Origin: Guyanagaster necrorhizus
Taxonomy: Eukaryota; Basidiomycota; Agaricomycetes; Agaricales; Physalacriaceae
DNA: 64,000 nt
Assembly (NCBI RefSeq): GCF_019112545.1
Contig: NW_025064940.1
Span: 1-64,000 of the forward strand
Direction: 5' to 3'
The position numbers and the translations under genes are program-made. How positions within the stretch are numbered: the first letter of the stretch is position 1; each line of letters begins with the position of its first letter. The notes beneath the pieces were generated by a model. That model was not told where the DNA came from, did no database searches, and was given only the letters and a program-made list of their open reading frames with translations. Below, piece by piece: positions 12,556 to 23,935 of the stretch.

Positions 12556-13013
12556 TGTTATGATTTTCTACCTTTTCACTCTCTTTTCAACCCCTATTTA
12601 TGCTTAGTCAGGGCACCAGAACAAGTGCTTAGAAGCATGGGATAAAGAGCTTAGTCATCACAACTGGCCAAGTCTGCCATTATCTCCCAATGCAACAGCA
12701 TTGCCCGATGACACAACCAGCCTTTTATGTATGATAACGACACCCTAGGATAATAGGCACAAAAGACAGAAAGATATATAATAAGTATGTAGTATTATTA
12801 GCAAAACCTTGTCTAGTATTTAAAGAGCTTGCTCTTGCTGGTAAAATCCCAGCTTTGAGCTAAAGTTTATAACTACCATTCTATCTCGAGTCTATAAAAG
12901 ACCTAGTGACACATCAAACCTGATATATGCCAGTAAACTCAGCTGATCCCTTGAAGTGTGAAGGGACACCTGTTTATCATATGTATCAGCTCATATGATG
13001 CTTAGACCTAACA
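12556..13013 (+). repeat. Element A 3' LTR (458 bp)
   Basis: Same length and ends as the 5' LTR (TGTTATG...CCTAACA) and followed by the GTTTG duplication. The two LTRs differ almost only by C/T and G/A changes. Confidence 0.95.
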
Positions 13014-13018
13014 GTTTG
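13014..13018. repeat. Target-site duplication GTTTG, right copy, element A
   Basis: Matches 4971-4975. Removing A and one copy rejoins element B between protease and RT. Confidence 0.92.
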
Positions 13019-16000
13019 TGACATTTGTAGTGGACAAATATTATTTTTCTGGTTTTCCAGTTGATTAGCAGATTGTGCCTGATCAATCAGTCATATCCAA
13101 GGAAGACCTCCTTTGTTCTAAGATTGGTTACAGCAAGATTGATTCATTCAGAGTGATCCCTGATCATGATTCAGAGTTTGACAAACTCCATGATTGAACT
13201 GGCCTGATTCTTTGTTTCATCCATATTGTAGACCAGAATTGGTGCTGCCATAGATCTGGTAGAAAGTTTATGCTTATTGATAAAAGCATGATTTATGGAG
13301 CTGCCAGTGCAGCCACTGTTGATCAGAGTGGTCACAGCATAGGTGGATCAAGACACAAGAGTTTCAATTTGGGCTTTAGCTAGTAAGTCTTGACCAGGGG
13401 TTTTAGACCATCAAATAAATTTTTAGGGTCCTCAGAGCTCATCAAGCCATTCCAGAGCTTGGCAACATTCTATCTTTTTCATCTCCTTAATCATATCATC
13501 AATCACCTCTTCTACATATATTTTGTGAATCCAGTTCTTGAGTATGGCTTTTGCTGCTTTCTCAGTTTTAGCATTCTTGATGGCCTGCCAGGTCTACTCA
13601 GTGTTAAATGGTTTTAGCCAGCTAATAGAGCTCTCTGCTCCTGTTTGGCTCTTGGGCAGTTGAGTTTGCTTAGGCAATTCTTGAGTGTGTGAGTTAACTG
13701 ATCTGAGTATATTCAAATACATAGATATCATAGGTATAGGGGTAACTACAGAGGTAGTATTAGTCTGACTAACAGCTATTGTTCTCACACCATGAAGTCC
13801 TTTGGCCAGCTCAGTGGAATCACTCACTGACTGGCCTCATCTTTTACTTTCTCCACCTTTGTCTCTGTGCCAAGGTTCTCTTCTTCCTTTTGAAGCTCAG
13901 TGATTTGTGCTTGTATGTCTTCCTGAGTTCACTTCTTCTTTAGGCAGTCTTTTGCCATATGGCTCTTTTGGCCACAGTTGAAACACTTGTCTTCCTTCTT
14001 TATCTGATCTATGTCCATGGGCTTCCTCACTCCTGTGTACATGGTTCCAGTTTCTGTCTTCTGCTATAGGCCAGGGCCATCAAGGTTCCTGATGATTTCC
14101 TGACAGTTGTCTCTGATGACTTGTAGTTGTTTAGAGTTGACAGGATCAATTTCTTTGAGTAGTCTTGCAGTGTTGACTGTTCTGCTTTCTGCCTTTGTTG
14201 CTCCTTGTATATCTCAATGATCCACTCCTTCCACTCATCACAGTCCACTGGCATCAATGCTTTGATGCTGATGGCAGAAATCATTGTGATGTATGAGGAG
14301 GGGATGCCTCTCTTGAGGGCCTTGACCATTCACCCATCATTGTTGGTGTCATCTCATATTCCAGTGAAGAGGATCTGAGTGCATGCAAGGTGAAAATAGA
14401 TATAGCAGAGTATTATCCACTGACCACACTCACACTAATATACACACAAAACTCTTAGTTCATGGAAGGATTATAATGTGATAAAAGTAGCAATCAACAA
14501 ATATAATTGTCCTCTTCAATGAGATCACAGTGCATGAACAGTAATAGTGCACTTACAACAGTCTGAGGTCTCTCTAAGTCTCAAAGCTTTTTATTTTATC
14601 AGAACAAGAGGTAGCAACTGGTGTTGTCATACCTCAAGGCAAAGGATACTGTAGCTCAATACAATACATCGAAATACTCTCACAAAACTCTCCAAAAAGT
14701 CCTAAACACAGCTCAGATCAACTCAAAACCCTTAACACACACAATACATGCCTCAAAGCTTCATGCTCTAAGCAAAAACCAATCACAAACATGTCCACAA
14801 GTGTCAAAGAGCACAGATCTCTGTTCACAAGCTTCCAAACCAATCATAGACCCACAGGATTCAAACCTATGTGATCCAGAGACACAAAACACAATAAAAC
14901 ACCATCTGACAGACCAAAGGGTTTGAACCTCTGCCACCTGTAGCACTGCACATCACAAATACCTCAAAAACTCAAGATGATGCCCTTCAGACACTGCTCT
15001 CTTATTCTCAGGTTAGAGTGCAATCCAAAACCTCTTATCAAACTAGGCTCAAGTCCTTTGCAAGCTTTGATGCCTCACTTAGTTCTCACAGCACTCTTAA
15101 TGATATCCAATAATCAGTTTATTCTCTCACCTGAAGTTACTAATATAAACCCAGAGCTAGAGTGCAAGGCTTTCTGTGCCTAATACACTGCAACTGTGGG
15201 GGTCGGAAACTCTCTTTCTACTTATACAATGCAGTATTTAAATATTCTACTATGGTACTTACTAATACAATCCTACTATGGTATGTTCAAAGCACAAGAC
15301 TCTGTGCTGGGTCCTGCAGATACTATTCATATGCATATCACAGTTGCTGCACTTATTTGCTCCTGGGCCAGAACTGCACAATGTTTTCTCACTTAGCTGA
15401 CCTCAGCTAGCTAGCCTAGCCAGGTCTGCTTGCTTTCTTCCTGCCTCAGTGACACATCCCTGATAGTGGTAGACTGTTCTGGACTTCCAGAGTTATCTCT
15501 CATATCTGGAGTCAGCCACAATAGTTATGTTCTCTTTTCCAATGTCTCAATATTCTCTCTGACACATAAAATGCACCACTTCTGGCCTGGCATGTATTAA
15601 TTAACTTATCTAATATGGTATATGTCATACTGCAGTATGATGTGGAGTCTCTTGCTGTGTTAAGCATGCTAAAGCACTGTAAGTATGTGTGTGAGTCTCT
15701 GAGTAGTGTATGTGCTATTCATCTCTGAGAGTAGTATTCCTCTGCCTATCTCCTTGTTGCCATTATTGCATCTCTCTATTCAGCACCCAGTTATTCAGAT
15801 ACCTTTCTTTGGGTCCCAGATCTCTATTCTAAAGCATGTTCCATCAGTGCATTATTGATCAATGTGATCAGGATTGCTGATCATATTTCAATCATATTCT
15901 TTTTATTTTTAGCATGCCCTCTTATAATAGTATTGGCACATCTAGGGCCAAGTGCTAGGACCTCACATGCAGTCTAACCTCTCTGGCATTTGTCTGCTAC

Positions 16001-18944
16001 TAGGCTATGCACTCTGCTCCTTGTTACTTCAGTTTAGCCTCATAATAGCTAGATTTCTGTGCACTCTTATTCTATTCTTAGTTATCTGCTTACTAGACTG
16101 AAATGCAGTCCATGTATTCTCAATGTTCACAATTTTACATGCCTGAACATGGAGAGGGCATGTCACTGGCAAGCTTTGCAAGTCATTCCAATTCATTAAA
16201 ATAGTCTGTGGTGGCCTTATCACCCATCTTATACTTCTTGATCTTTTGTTTGTGCACTTCTTGCACTGCAGGATCAATGAATTTATCATAAAGCATTTGT
16301 TTGAATACTGGCTATAAGGAGTATCAGTAATGTCCATGCATGGAAGACCAGAAGCTTGAGGAGACTAAAATCCACTATGTCTTCACCTTTTCTTCAAGAT
16401 AGGAAGTAGCAAAGATGACCTGATTTATGTCTGTTCTGAGGTACCCAATATAAACTTCAAAGTATTGTTTGCAGTCTACTAAAAACTGATTGATATTGTC
16501 AAATGCTCTCTTGAAAAGGCAGAGTTTTCACAATAGGTCAGATCAACATTGTAGTACCACAGCATTCTCAGAGAGAGAGCCCATCAGGTTGGACCATTCA
16601 GAGAAGAGGGGTTATTGCTATTCTTCTGATGGTACAGAGAAGAAATGGAGAGAATTATCATCTGTGATTAGACTTCCTTGAGGGGCTGCTTCTTTTTAGA
16701 TGATGACACCATCCTTTACAGTGAAGTCTAGTCATACTGCTTCAGGATTGTTCCAGATGGGTTCTTTTCCTGTCCTTGACCCAGAGGCTTCATTGGATGG
16801 AGGCTGAGCCCCTAGAACTCAGCTTCCTCTGCTGGTCCAAGGGTTTCAGTATGACTCTGATAGGTTCATTAGCTGTAGTCAGGATTGGGATAGTCAAGTT
16901 GCCATAGATCAAGTGAAAGAGGTGAAGTATAAAAACATGCTCTAGACTGATAGTTCTATGTATACAGCTCATTTCAGAGTGATGGAGAGGGTCCAGGGCA
17001 TTGGTTGAACCAGAGGCAGTGGCTGGTATTCTGGCACCTTGCCAACCAGGTCCTCAGAGTGATGTTTGTTGTATTGTTCAGCAACATATGCTATAGTAGT
17101 GTTTTGTAGGATTTCTGATCATTTATTTGGCTCAGACTGTAAATATAATTGTCCAAGGCATAATTCCAGCTAGTGAGGGTCTCACTATAAAAATGATACT
17201 CCCCACTCATATCATTCTTGGTATTCCTATACTCTTGCATTCTGTATCTCTTCTTCCAAAGCTTCTTTGTCTATATCTTTGGTTATCAGATAGGCCAACT
17301 CCCCTCTGCTCATGAGGCTCCACTGCTCTCAGTTCCTTTGTTGGCCTCATCCTCATCCTCATCACCCTCTATGAGAGAGATGTTAGGCAGGTCATAGATA
17401 TTCTCCTCAACCTCTGGTAGTTGTATGATCTTCATCAATCCACTGCTCCTGCTGGGTGCTGAGCCCAGCAATAGAGCTTGAATGGGTCAAGGTGGTGAGG
17501 TCAAGGTAGATAGTGGTGGGGCAACTTCTGATGTTCAAGTTGTATCTGTTGCCTCCTGCTGCTCTTGCTGCTTCTACTCACTCACTATAGAGGCAGAAGT
17601 TTTGGTAATACTCTTTGTCAAGAAACTGCCAGGCAATCCTACTTTCTAGATATTCTCAGAGCACCTGGGTGGAGATATGAGCATTGAGAGGTACTCATAG
17701 TCTATAGTGTCTGAGGATGAACTTGTCATCCTTGAATATAGTATCAATACTGAGGGTTTACTGGGAAGAGAGATATTCAAGAGATAGGGGGCAAATGATG
17801 GTTCTTGGAACATCATCCTGAGGAGGAGAAGAGACTTCATTGTCACCTCATCTTCTTGCTTCACTGGTGGTAAGGACTTTTACAGGTCCAAGTCTGTTCT
17901 ATGGATCACTCTCTATTGTACTAGGTTCATGGAAGATGGGGGTTGAGAGTGAGAGCTGTGAGCAGAGTCTATACCAGTCTGGGGACCTAGCTTGGAGATG
18001 CTCCCTCTCAGCCTCTTGCTGCCTGCTCTGGCTGCATGCATCATAGGCAGCAGCATCTCTGGCCTGCTGCCCTTCCTCCAGGATCCACTGCTCAAGCATA
18101 TTGAGGGCTTGGCAATGCTTCTCAGAGATTCATTATTATTCTTCTTATCTGACTGCTTTTTTGTAGTTAAATGGGATGTTGATATCTCAGGAGGGGAAGT
18201 ACTAGTGAATGGTCTCTTCTTGGTCTGCTTTTTCTTGTTGCTGGTCTGCCAATCAGTCTGATGGTGACTGCTCCAGTCCAGTGCTGATCTCTGGAGAGTT
18301 GGCACAGGAGCCAAGAGCAGTTGTTGGATGCTGGCTTCTATTAGATGAGCCATAGGATCCTGGAGCCATCCTAGTGGCATTGAGGGAGTCTCAGGCATAG
18401 TCAGCAATCCTATGGATTAGGGAGACAGTAGGGTCAGAAGAGGGAGACTGCTGAAAGAAGTCCCCTAGGAGGTTCTTATTCTCATGGTTAGAGATGAGAA
18501 GTCATATCCAAGAGTTCCTGAATCCTGTGAGGTGAGTGTTGCTGTCTCTGCTACTTGGTCAAGAGAAGTATCTATGTCTTTCTTCTTAAACATCCTCTTG
18601 ATATGAGCTGCTAGGCCTGGCTTCAGGTAAGGGGCTTGTTGGGGGCTGGTGGAATATTTGTTGAGATTTAGGGATTGCATGGAGAGGAAGGTCAGAGGTT
18701 ATTTTGCATAGAATATGGCAGATGTGTTGGAACTCATTGTAATATCAGATAATCCAAGCAGTAATCAAGTGACATCTCTAGTACAGCTAAATAATCACAA
18801 GTAAGCCTAAAAGTGTTCTGATAATGAAAGCTAGGAGTTCAAAGAACTCTCAATCAAAGTTTAAGTCAGTGGAGTTCAGAGCAGGCATTCAGTTTCTCAG
18901 CACAATTGAGCTTGAGAAAGGGAAGCAGGAAGCTTTGAGCTAAT
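13019..18944 (-). pseudogene. Element B protease, gag and pre-capsid region (broken; carries a 1.8-kb insert)
   Basis: On the minus strand: protease (about 13360-13019, motif LINSGCTGSS near 13300-13340, Asp replaced by Asn), nucleocapsid (about 14000-13930, a degraded CCHC followed by the Lys-rich tail), the linker and capsid C-terminal part (to about 14366), then after the unrelated insert the rest of capsid (16570-16170) and the pre-capsid region (18690-16570; pieces at 18465-18680 and 17913-18407). The pieces align in order with element A. Stops in every domain show it is dead. Confidence 0.85.
14367..16168. mobile_element. Unassigned insertion of about 1.8 kb inside the element B capsid gene
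   Basis: The B capsid sequence stops at TATTCCAG (about 14366) and resumes at GGCAAGC (about 16169). The equivalents in A (reverse complement near 8085) and C (39045) are continuous there. The inserted DNA has no CpG-rich part and no recognisable transposase or pol. Its ends are short inverted CAGTGA and TCACTG, but I cannot define a target duplication. It may be a non-autonomous DNA transposon or a remnant LTR element. Boundaries are good to a few bases. Confidence 0.6.
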
Positions 18945-19413
18945 TGTTAGATCCAAGCATCATATAAACAGAAACACATGATAAACAGAAGTCTCCTCAC
19001 ACTTCAAGAGATTGACTGAATTCACTGATGCATATTCTAATCAATATGTCACAAGGCCTTAGGATTAGCTCGAGTATAGAATAGTATAGAATAAACTTTA
19101 GCTTGAAGCTGGGGATTACCAGCAAGAGTGAGCCTGCTTAAATACTATACAAGCTATGACTATTAATATTGCTACCTATTGTGTATTGTCATGTTCTTTG
19201 TGCCCATTGTCTTTGAGCATTGCTACTATACATAAAAGACTAAGTGTGCATCATCAGACAACACTGTTGCATTGAAAGACAATGACCAACTCAGCCTAGT
19301 TGTGATGACTAAGCTTGATCTCATGGTCTTAAGCACTTGTTTAAGCATTCTGACTAAGCATAAATAGAGGTTAATTATAGAAAAAGGAATAGAATAAAGG
19401 AAAAATCATAACA
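18945..19413 (-). repeat. Element B 5' LTR (469 bp)
   Basis: Begins TGTTAGATCC and ends ATCATAACA. The primer-binding site complement next to it (about 18932-18944) reads AGCTTTGAGCTAA, and the LTR start site has AGCTTCAAGCTAA. The differing CA and TG both derive from a CpG. The right flank from 19414 is the RT/RNase H region of element E, so B is inserted in E; the candidate target duplication is CTTCT (19414-19418). Confidence 0.9.
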
Positions 19414-21600
19414 CTTCTACTATCACTTCATACATAAATATATTGTTATTCCTCTTACATGACTCATCTATAAAGGAATTCTATAAAAATTTGATGACAA
19501 ATATATAGCTGCCTTCAACAAGTTGAAACAGACCTTTACACATACTCCCATTTTTACCCACTGGATCTCTGATTGACAGATAGTGGTGGAGACTGATGCC
19601 TCTGACTATGCAATTGCAGCTATTCTCTTCATCTATCTTGAAGATAGTGAAATTCACCCTATCACTCTCTGCTCCTGAAGCCTCTACAATGCTGAACTCA
19701 ACTATAACACTCATAACAAAGAATTCTGGCCATTTTTGAAGCTTTTAAACATTAATACCACTATCTTGAAGGCTCTGCAGACTCTATCAATATTATAATA
19801 GACTATAAAAACCTTGAATACTTTGTCACTATCAAGATTCTGACCCACTGACAGGTCTGCTGGTCTGAATACCTATCTCAGTTCAACTTAGTAATCCAGT
19901 TCCACCCAGGAAAACTTGGTGGGAAACTGAATACACTCACTAGATGATGGGATGTCTACTCTAAAGAGAGGGATAGCCAGTATGCTCAAGTCAATCCTCA
20001 TAATTTCTGATCTATTTTCACCCAAGAACAACTTTCTGTATCACTCTGTGCAACTTACCTTGAAGATCCTACCCTCCAAGCTAGTGCCATCATGGACATT
20101 GACAAGCTTCACATTGATATCAAAAGAGTATAATCTGCTGACTCTACATCTTCTGATGGCCACCACCAGGCTAAAACTGCTTCTAAAATCTCTCTCTCTC
20201 AGTGGTCTATTGATGAATCTGACATCCTTCACTTTGAAGGCTGCATCTATATCCTGAACTCCAACAATCTCCATCTCTATATACTATAAAACAATCACAA
20301 CTACATTCTGGCAGGCCACTTTGGTTAAAACCAGACATTAGAGCTAGTCTGGTAGAATTACATCTGGCCAAAGATGCATGAATATATTCAACACTACATT
20401 AAGTCATGCACAGTTTGTGGACACAACAAGACACCTAGACACTACTCCTATGGGTTGCTCAAATCTCTACTAGTTTTCAAACAGCCATGAGATTCTATCT
20501 CTATAGATTTCATTAAACAACTATTGGACTCCAATAGATTCACCACCATTCTAATAGTCATTGACTGGGCTAGCAAGCAAGCCATCTTCATTCCCACCTA
20601 TGACACCATCAACTCTGCAGAACTCATCTAACTTTTTGTTATTCATATCTTCTCCAAGCATGGGATATCCAACTATATCACTTCTGACTGTGGTTCTGAA
20701 TTTGTTTCCCAGTTTACTCATGCCTTAGCCATAGCCCTTGACATAAAACTCCACTTTACTTCTGGTTACCACTCAGAGGCTAATGAATAAACTGAACATT
20801 CAAATCAAACTCTGGAATAATACATCTGCATCTACTGCTCCTACCAATAGAACAACTGAGACATTGTCTTACTTATTGCTGAGTTTGCCTACAACAATGT
20901 CTATAACACCTCTACCAGAATCTCTCCATTCTTTGCTAACAAGGGTTACTACCCTAACATCACTGTTTATCCTGAACAGGACATTACTTCCACTCAGGTC
21001 TGAGACTTCACAGTTGATCTTGATGAGCTTTACCAAGTACTAAAGAATGAAATTTCTAAAGCCTAGTCTCATTATAAGGCTCAAGCAGATAAGCATCAGA
21101 TTCTGATGCTCCTATTCAAAGTGAGTGATAAGGTTTATCTCAGTTCCAAACACATCAAGACCATCTGTCTGACTAGAAAATTCTCTGAGAAATATCTTGG
21201 TCCCTTCAAAATCTTAGCCCAATCTGACACTCTCTCATTCACCCTTAAACTCTCACTGAATCTTCAGTCCATTCACTCAGTCTTCCATGTATCACAGCTG
21301 GAACCTGCAAAGAAAAATACCATCCATAACTAAACCCAATCTCCATCACCTCCAGTCAAAGTGGATAGAGATGAACAGTATGAAATAGCTCAAATCCTTG
21401 ACTCTAAGCTGGACCACTGATTCTGCTGTCTACTACTATAAAAGATCCAGTGGTTAGGCTATAAGAATACTGACAAAGAATTTACCTGGCTACCAGCCTC
21501 CAAGTTTTCTATAGATGAATTCATTAAAGATTCTCTCTACCAACATCCAGACAAACCAGAACCTTTATTCAAGGTAATTTTCTATATATCTCTCTTCTGA
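19414..21600 (+). pseudogene. Element E pol, downstream part: RNase H, integrase, chromodomain (broken)
   Basis: The sequence begins exactly where the F pol reads NFYYCFIHGY (near 33518), showing E was cut by B in the RT-RNase H connection. RNase H follows (about 19480-19860, with motifs TDASDYAIAA-like and DYKNLEYF), then the integrase zinc region (about 20380-20450, CTVCGHNK), core (about 20490-20880) and a C-terminal chromodomain-like block (about 21370-21560, QYEIAQILDSKLDH). Many TGA and TAA stops. The 5' half of E must lie left of the window beyond B, D and G. Confidence 0.85.
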
Positions 21601-21906
21601 TATAACACCACATTATACACCATCAGCACTCACTTACTGTTTCAATTGCAACTATTACAACTACCATTTCAATCACTCTTCCACAATATTCAAGCCAAAA
21701 AAACTACAATTAATTTTTGCCCACCAGCAACTGGCTATCTTTTTATATACATTTCATACTACAAAAATTTACAATTAAAGAAGAGTGGTATCTGATAGAT
21801 CTGCACCAGAACCTGAATTTTTCTCTTGTTTTTTTAACTCCTTTACATCCTCATTCAACTTTTTCATTCTTATTCTTGAAGATCAGATAAGCCTCCTTCT
21901 ATGCTT

Positions 21907-23102
21907 TCAACTCAGACTCTGAAACAACTCCAAAAGAGATGATATATCATCTGATCTGTAATCATTCTGGAGACCTGCCATAGTACTGCAGACATCTGCC
22001 AGCTCTTCTACCAACTCATCTATATGACACATCAACTTGCATATTAATTTTGAAAGTTGCTGGAGACTGATGGAGATCTCCATACTACTGATCATCTCAC
22101 TTGTGGTGACCTCTTTATTAAATGAATAGGCAGTTTTTTTGACCTTGCAACAAGCATAAGTCTGCCCACAACCAGCACCTTCAGTTGCTGGATATGCATA
22201 GCAATGTGCATTATCTTAATGACAGTATATGCAACTCTCTAAAACAAAACTAAGTCAGAACCAATCAGAAACAACAAGATACTTACTTTCACCACTCAAC
22301 TCCTCTTTGCCCTCCACTGGCCCCAAAACCTCCAACTTCACCCTTTTCTTAGAACTAGCCACCATCTCCACCTCACTGTCATCCATCATGCTCTGAGACT
22401 TAAACTTGCATTTTTGGTCTCTTTTCACTGAAACTATTATCTTTCTCTTACTCTCCTACACTCTCTGACTCCTCTGACTCATCATTCCTCTCAGTCCTCT
22501 TGTCCTGCCCATCTTCAGACTCCAATAGCATATAATCAGTCACTTTTTTAAAACAAAGGCTGAAGCTGAGACCAAACCATTCTGTCAGAACTTAATGCAG
22601 CCTAAAGTCAATAGCCTCCACAGAGGCCATCTGCAATCTGCTCTCCATCACAAACTCCTCTCATGATACACTCTTTGTTGCTGCCTCTCTTGCTGTGGCT
22701 TCTACAGCCTCCCTCTCCATGGCTTTCTTTTGAGCCACCTTCTTTGCAGCCTTCTCCACCTCCTTTACCTGCTTCTTTACCACTCACTGGACCTCCTTTC
22801 TCTTTCTTTCCAATTTCTCCCTCTGCTCTCTCTTCTGTGCCTTCTGAGCCACACAGTCTGCCTGAGCTCTCTTCTCTCTCTCACTCCCTCTTCTAATCTA
22901 AATAGATCTCTACAGCCTTTGTGTATTTGTTCTCTGCAATTTGACATTTCAGATAAAACAATTCTTTGACCTCTTGAAGGCCATCAGAGGTAAACTCTTG
23001 CACCAAAGGTTCAAGAGTTTTTGAACAATGATAGGTAGCAAGAGATGACATTGTGCAAACTGATGATAATAATAGTTGAAATCTAAAAGACAAAACTCTC
23101 AC
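21907..23102 (-). pseudogene. Element E antisense gene: coiled-coil and Cys-cluster protein (degenerate copy)
   Basis: Lies between integrase and the 3' LTR on the opposite strand. Exon 1 (23102 to 22287) starts with MRVLSFRFQ or the downstream MSSLATYHCS and is interrupted by stops. A 48-bp intron at 22239-22286 has GTAAGT and TTTTAG ends. Exon 2 (22238 to 21907) encodes CIYC, then stop, DNAHC, an EGAGCGQT stretch and CCKVKKTA, followed by a helical region (DELVEELADVCSTMAGLQ). The intact equivalent is in element F. Two of six cysteines have become Tyr by G-to-A. Confidence rests on the shared intron position in the two copies. Confidence 0.6.
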
Positions 23103-23190
23103 AAGATAAAAAAAATTTTTTCACCATGTGCCTCTCCACTAGGCATTGGGATCTGCACTCTTGAGGGCAAAAGTGCTAACAGAGGGATAC

Positions 23191-23689
23191 TGTTATGCAC
23201 ATGCTGCTGGCCTCTGTATCACTCCAACCAACTAAGAACTCAATCATCAAGTTCCATTAGACTCCATCTGTTTTCCATGACCTACTAATTTTATTTACTA
23301 TTATCATTTCACATTCATATTTCATATTTGTAGTATCTAGACCCTGAATATGATAGCAAACAAGTTGACAATGAAACCCAATAGATCTGACTCAAAAGTA
23401 ACTACTAATAGTATATAAACTATATATAAGCACTGTAATTACTCAGTTTGATTATCAACTTGGATAGCTATCTATATTTCATGCTCACCTCAGCTCCTCT
23501 CTATTTCACCCATTGGATTCCACTCTGAAGGATATTCCTCTTCACTTCTCCAACAGAACTCTATTCTGTCAATCTAAATTCTTGGGTCTTGATTCAAATA
23601 TGATGTTGCCAATAGCTTCATTGATGCTCATGCACTCTGCTGGTCTCTATATATGCACTCAAGCTCAATTGATTGGCATGTTCCTAACA
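23191..23689 (+). repeat. Element E 3' LTR (499 bp)
   Basis: Starts TGTTATGCAC after a purine-rich AGAGGGATAC and ends TTCCTAACA, parallel to the F LTRs. The 3' flank GACCT is the candidate target duplication; its partner lies off-window. Confidence 0.9.
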
Positions 23690-23935
23690 GACCTGAAAAA
23701 AGAAGAATAATAAAATTTGTTGAAAAAAAAAGTCTCTGCAGTGTGATTTGTTTTACTATCTGTAAGATACAATGAAATTTGACTTCTTTTACATTATCTT
23801 TTCTTTATCTGAAAACCTCTAGTTTTTATATAAAGAGAATATAACAAAAAAGGATTTTTTTTTTTCAACAAATTTTATTATCCTTCTTTTTTCAGATCTA
23901 TTAGGAATATGCCAATCAATTGAACTTGAGTGCAT
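23653..23935. repeat. Inverted repeat: end of the E LTR plus flank, arms about 80 bp, spacer about 120 bp
   Basis: The left arm (23653-23732) covers the last 37 bases of the E LTR and the flanking GACCTGAAAAAAGAAG... sequence. The right arm (23855-23935) is its reverse complement with few mismatches. Since the arm crosses the LTR edge, the inverted copy arose after E inserted. It could form a hairpin. Confidence 0.8.

Larger units (their letters stand above)
4976..13013 (+). mobile_element. Element A: complete but degenerate family-1 Ty3/gypsy retrotransposon
   Basis: An 8,038-bp element with two 458-bp LTRs, a perfect 5-bp target duplication, and internal pre-capsid region, gag, protease, RT, RNase H, integrase and chromodomain-like end. 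It splits element B between protease and RT. It has almost no CpG, many TGA stops, and lost catalytic Asp residues in both protease and RT, so it cannot move by itself. Confidence 0.95.

Noticed and set aside
14367..16168. hAT or Harbinger transposon identity for the insert
   Set aside because: CAGTGA/TCACTG ends are suggestive, but no 8-bp or 3-bp target duplication can be found and there is no transposase.
22663..22969. Plus-strand Leu/Ser/Pro-rich ORFs in element E
   Set aside because: They are the complement of the antisense coiled-coil gene, whose Glu/Arg-rich codons read as Leu/Ser/Pro on the other strand.
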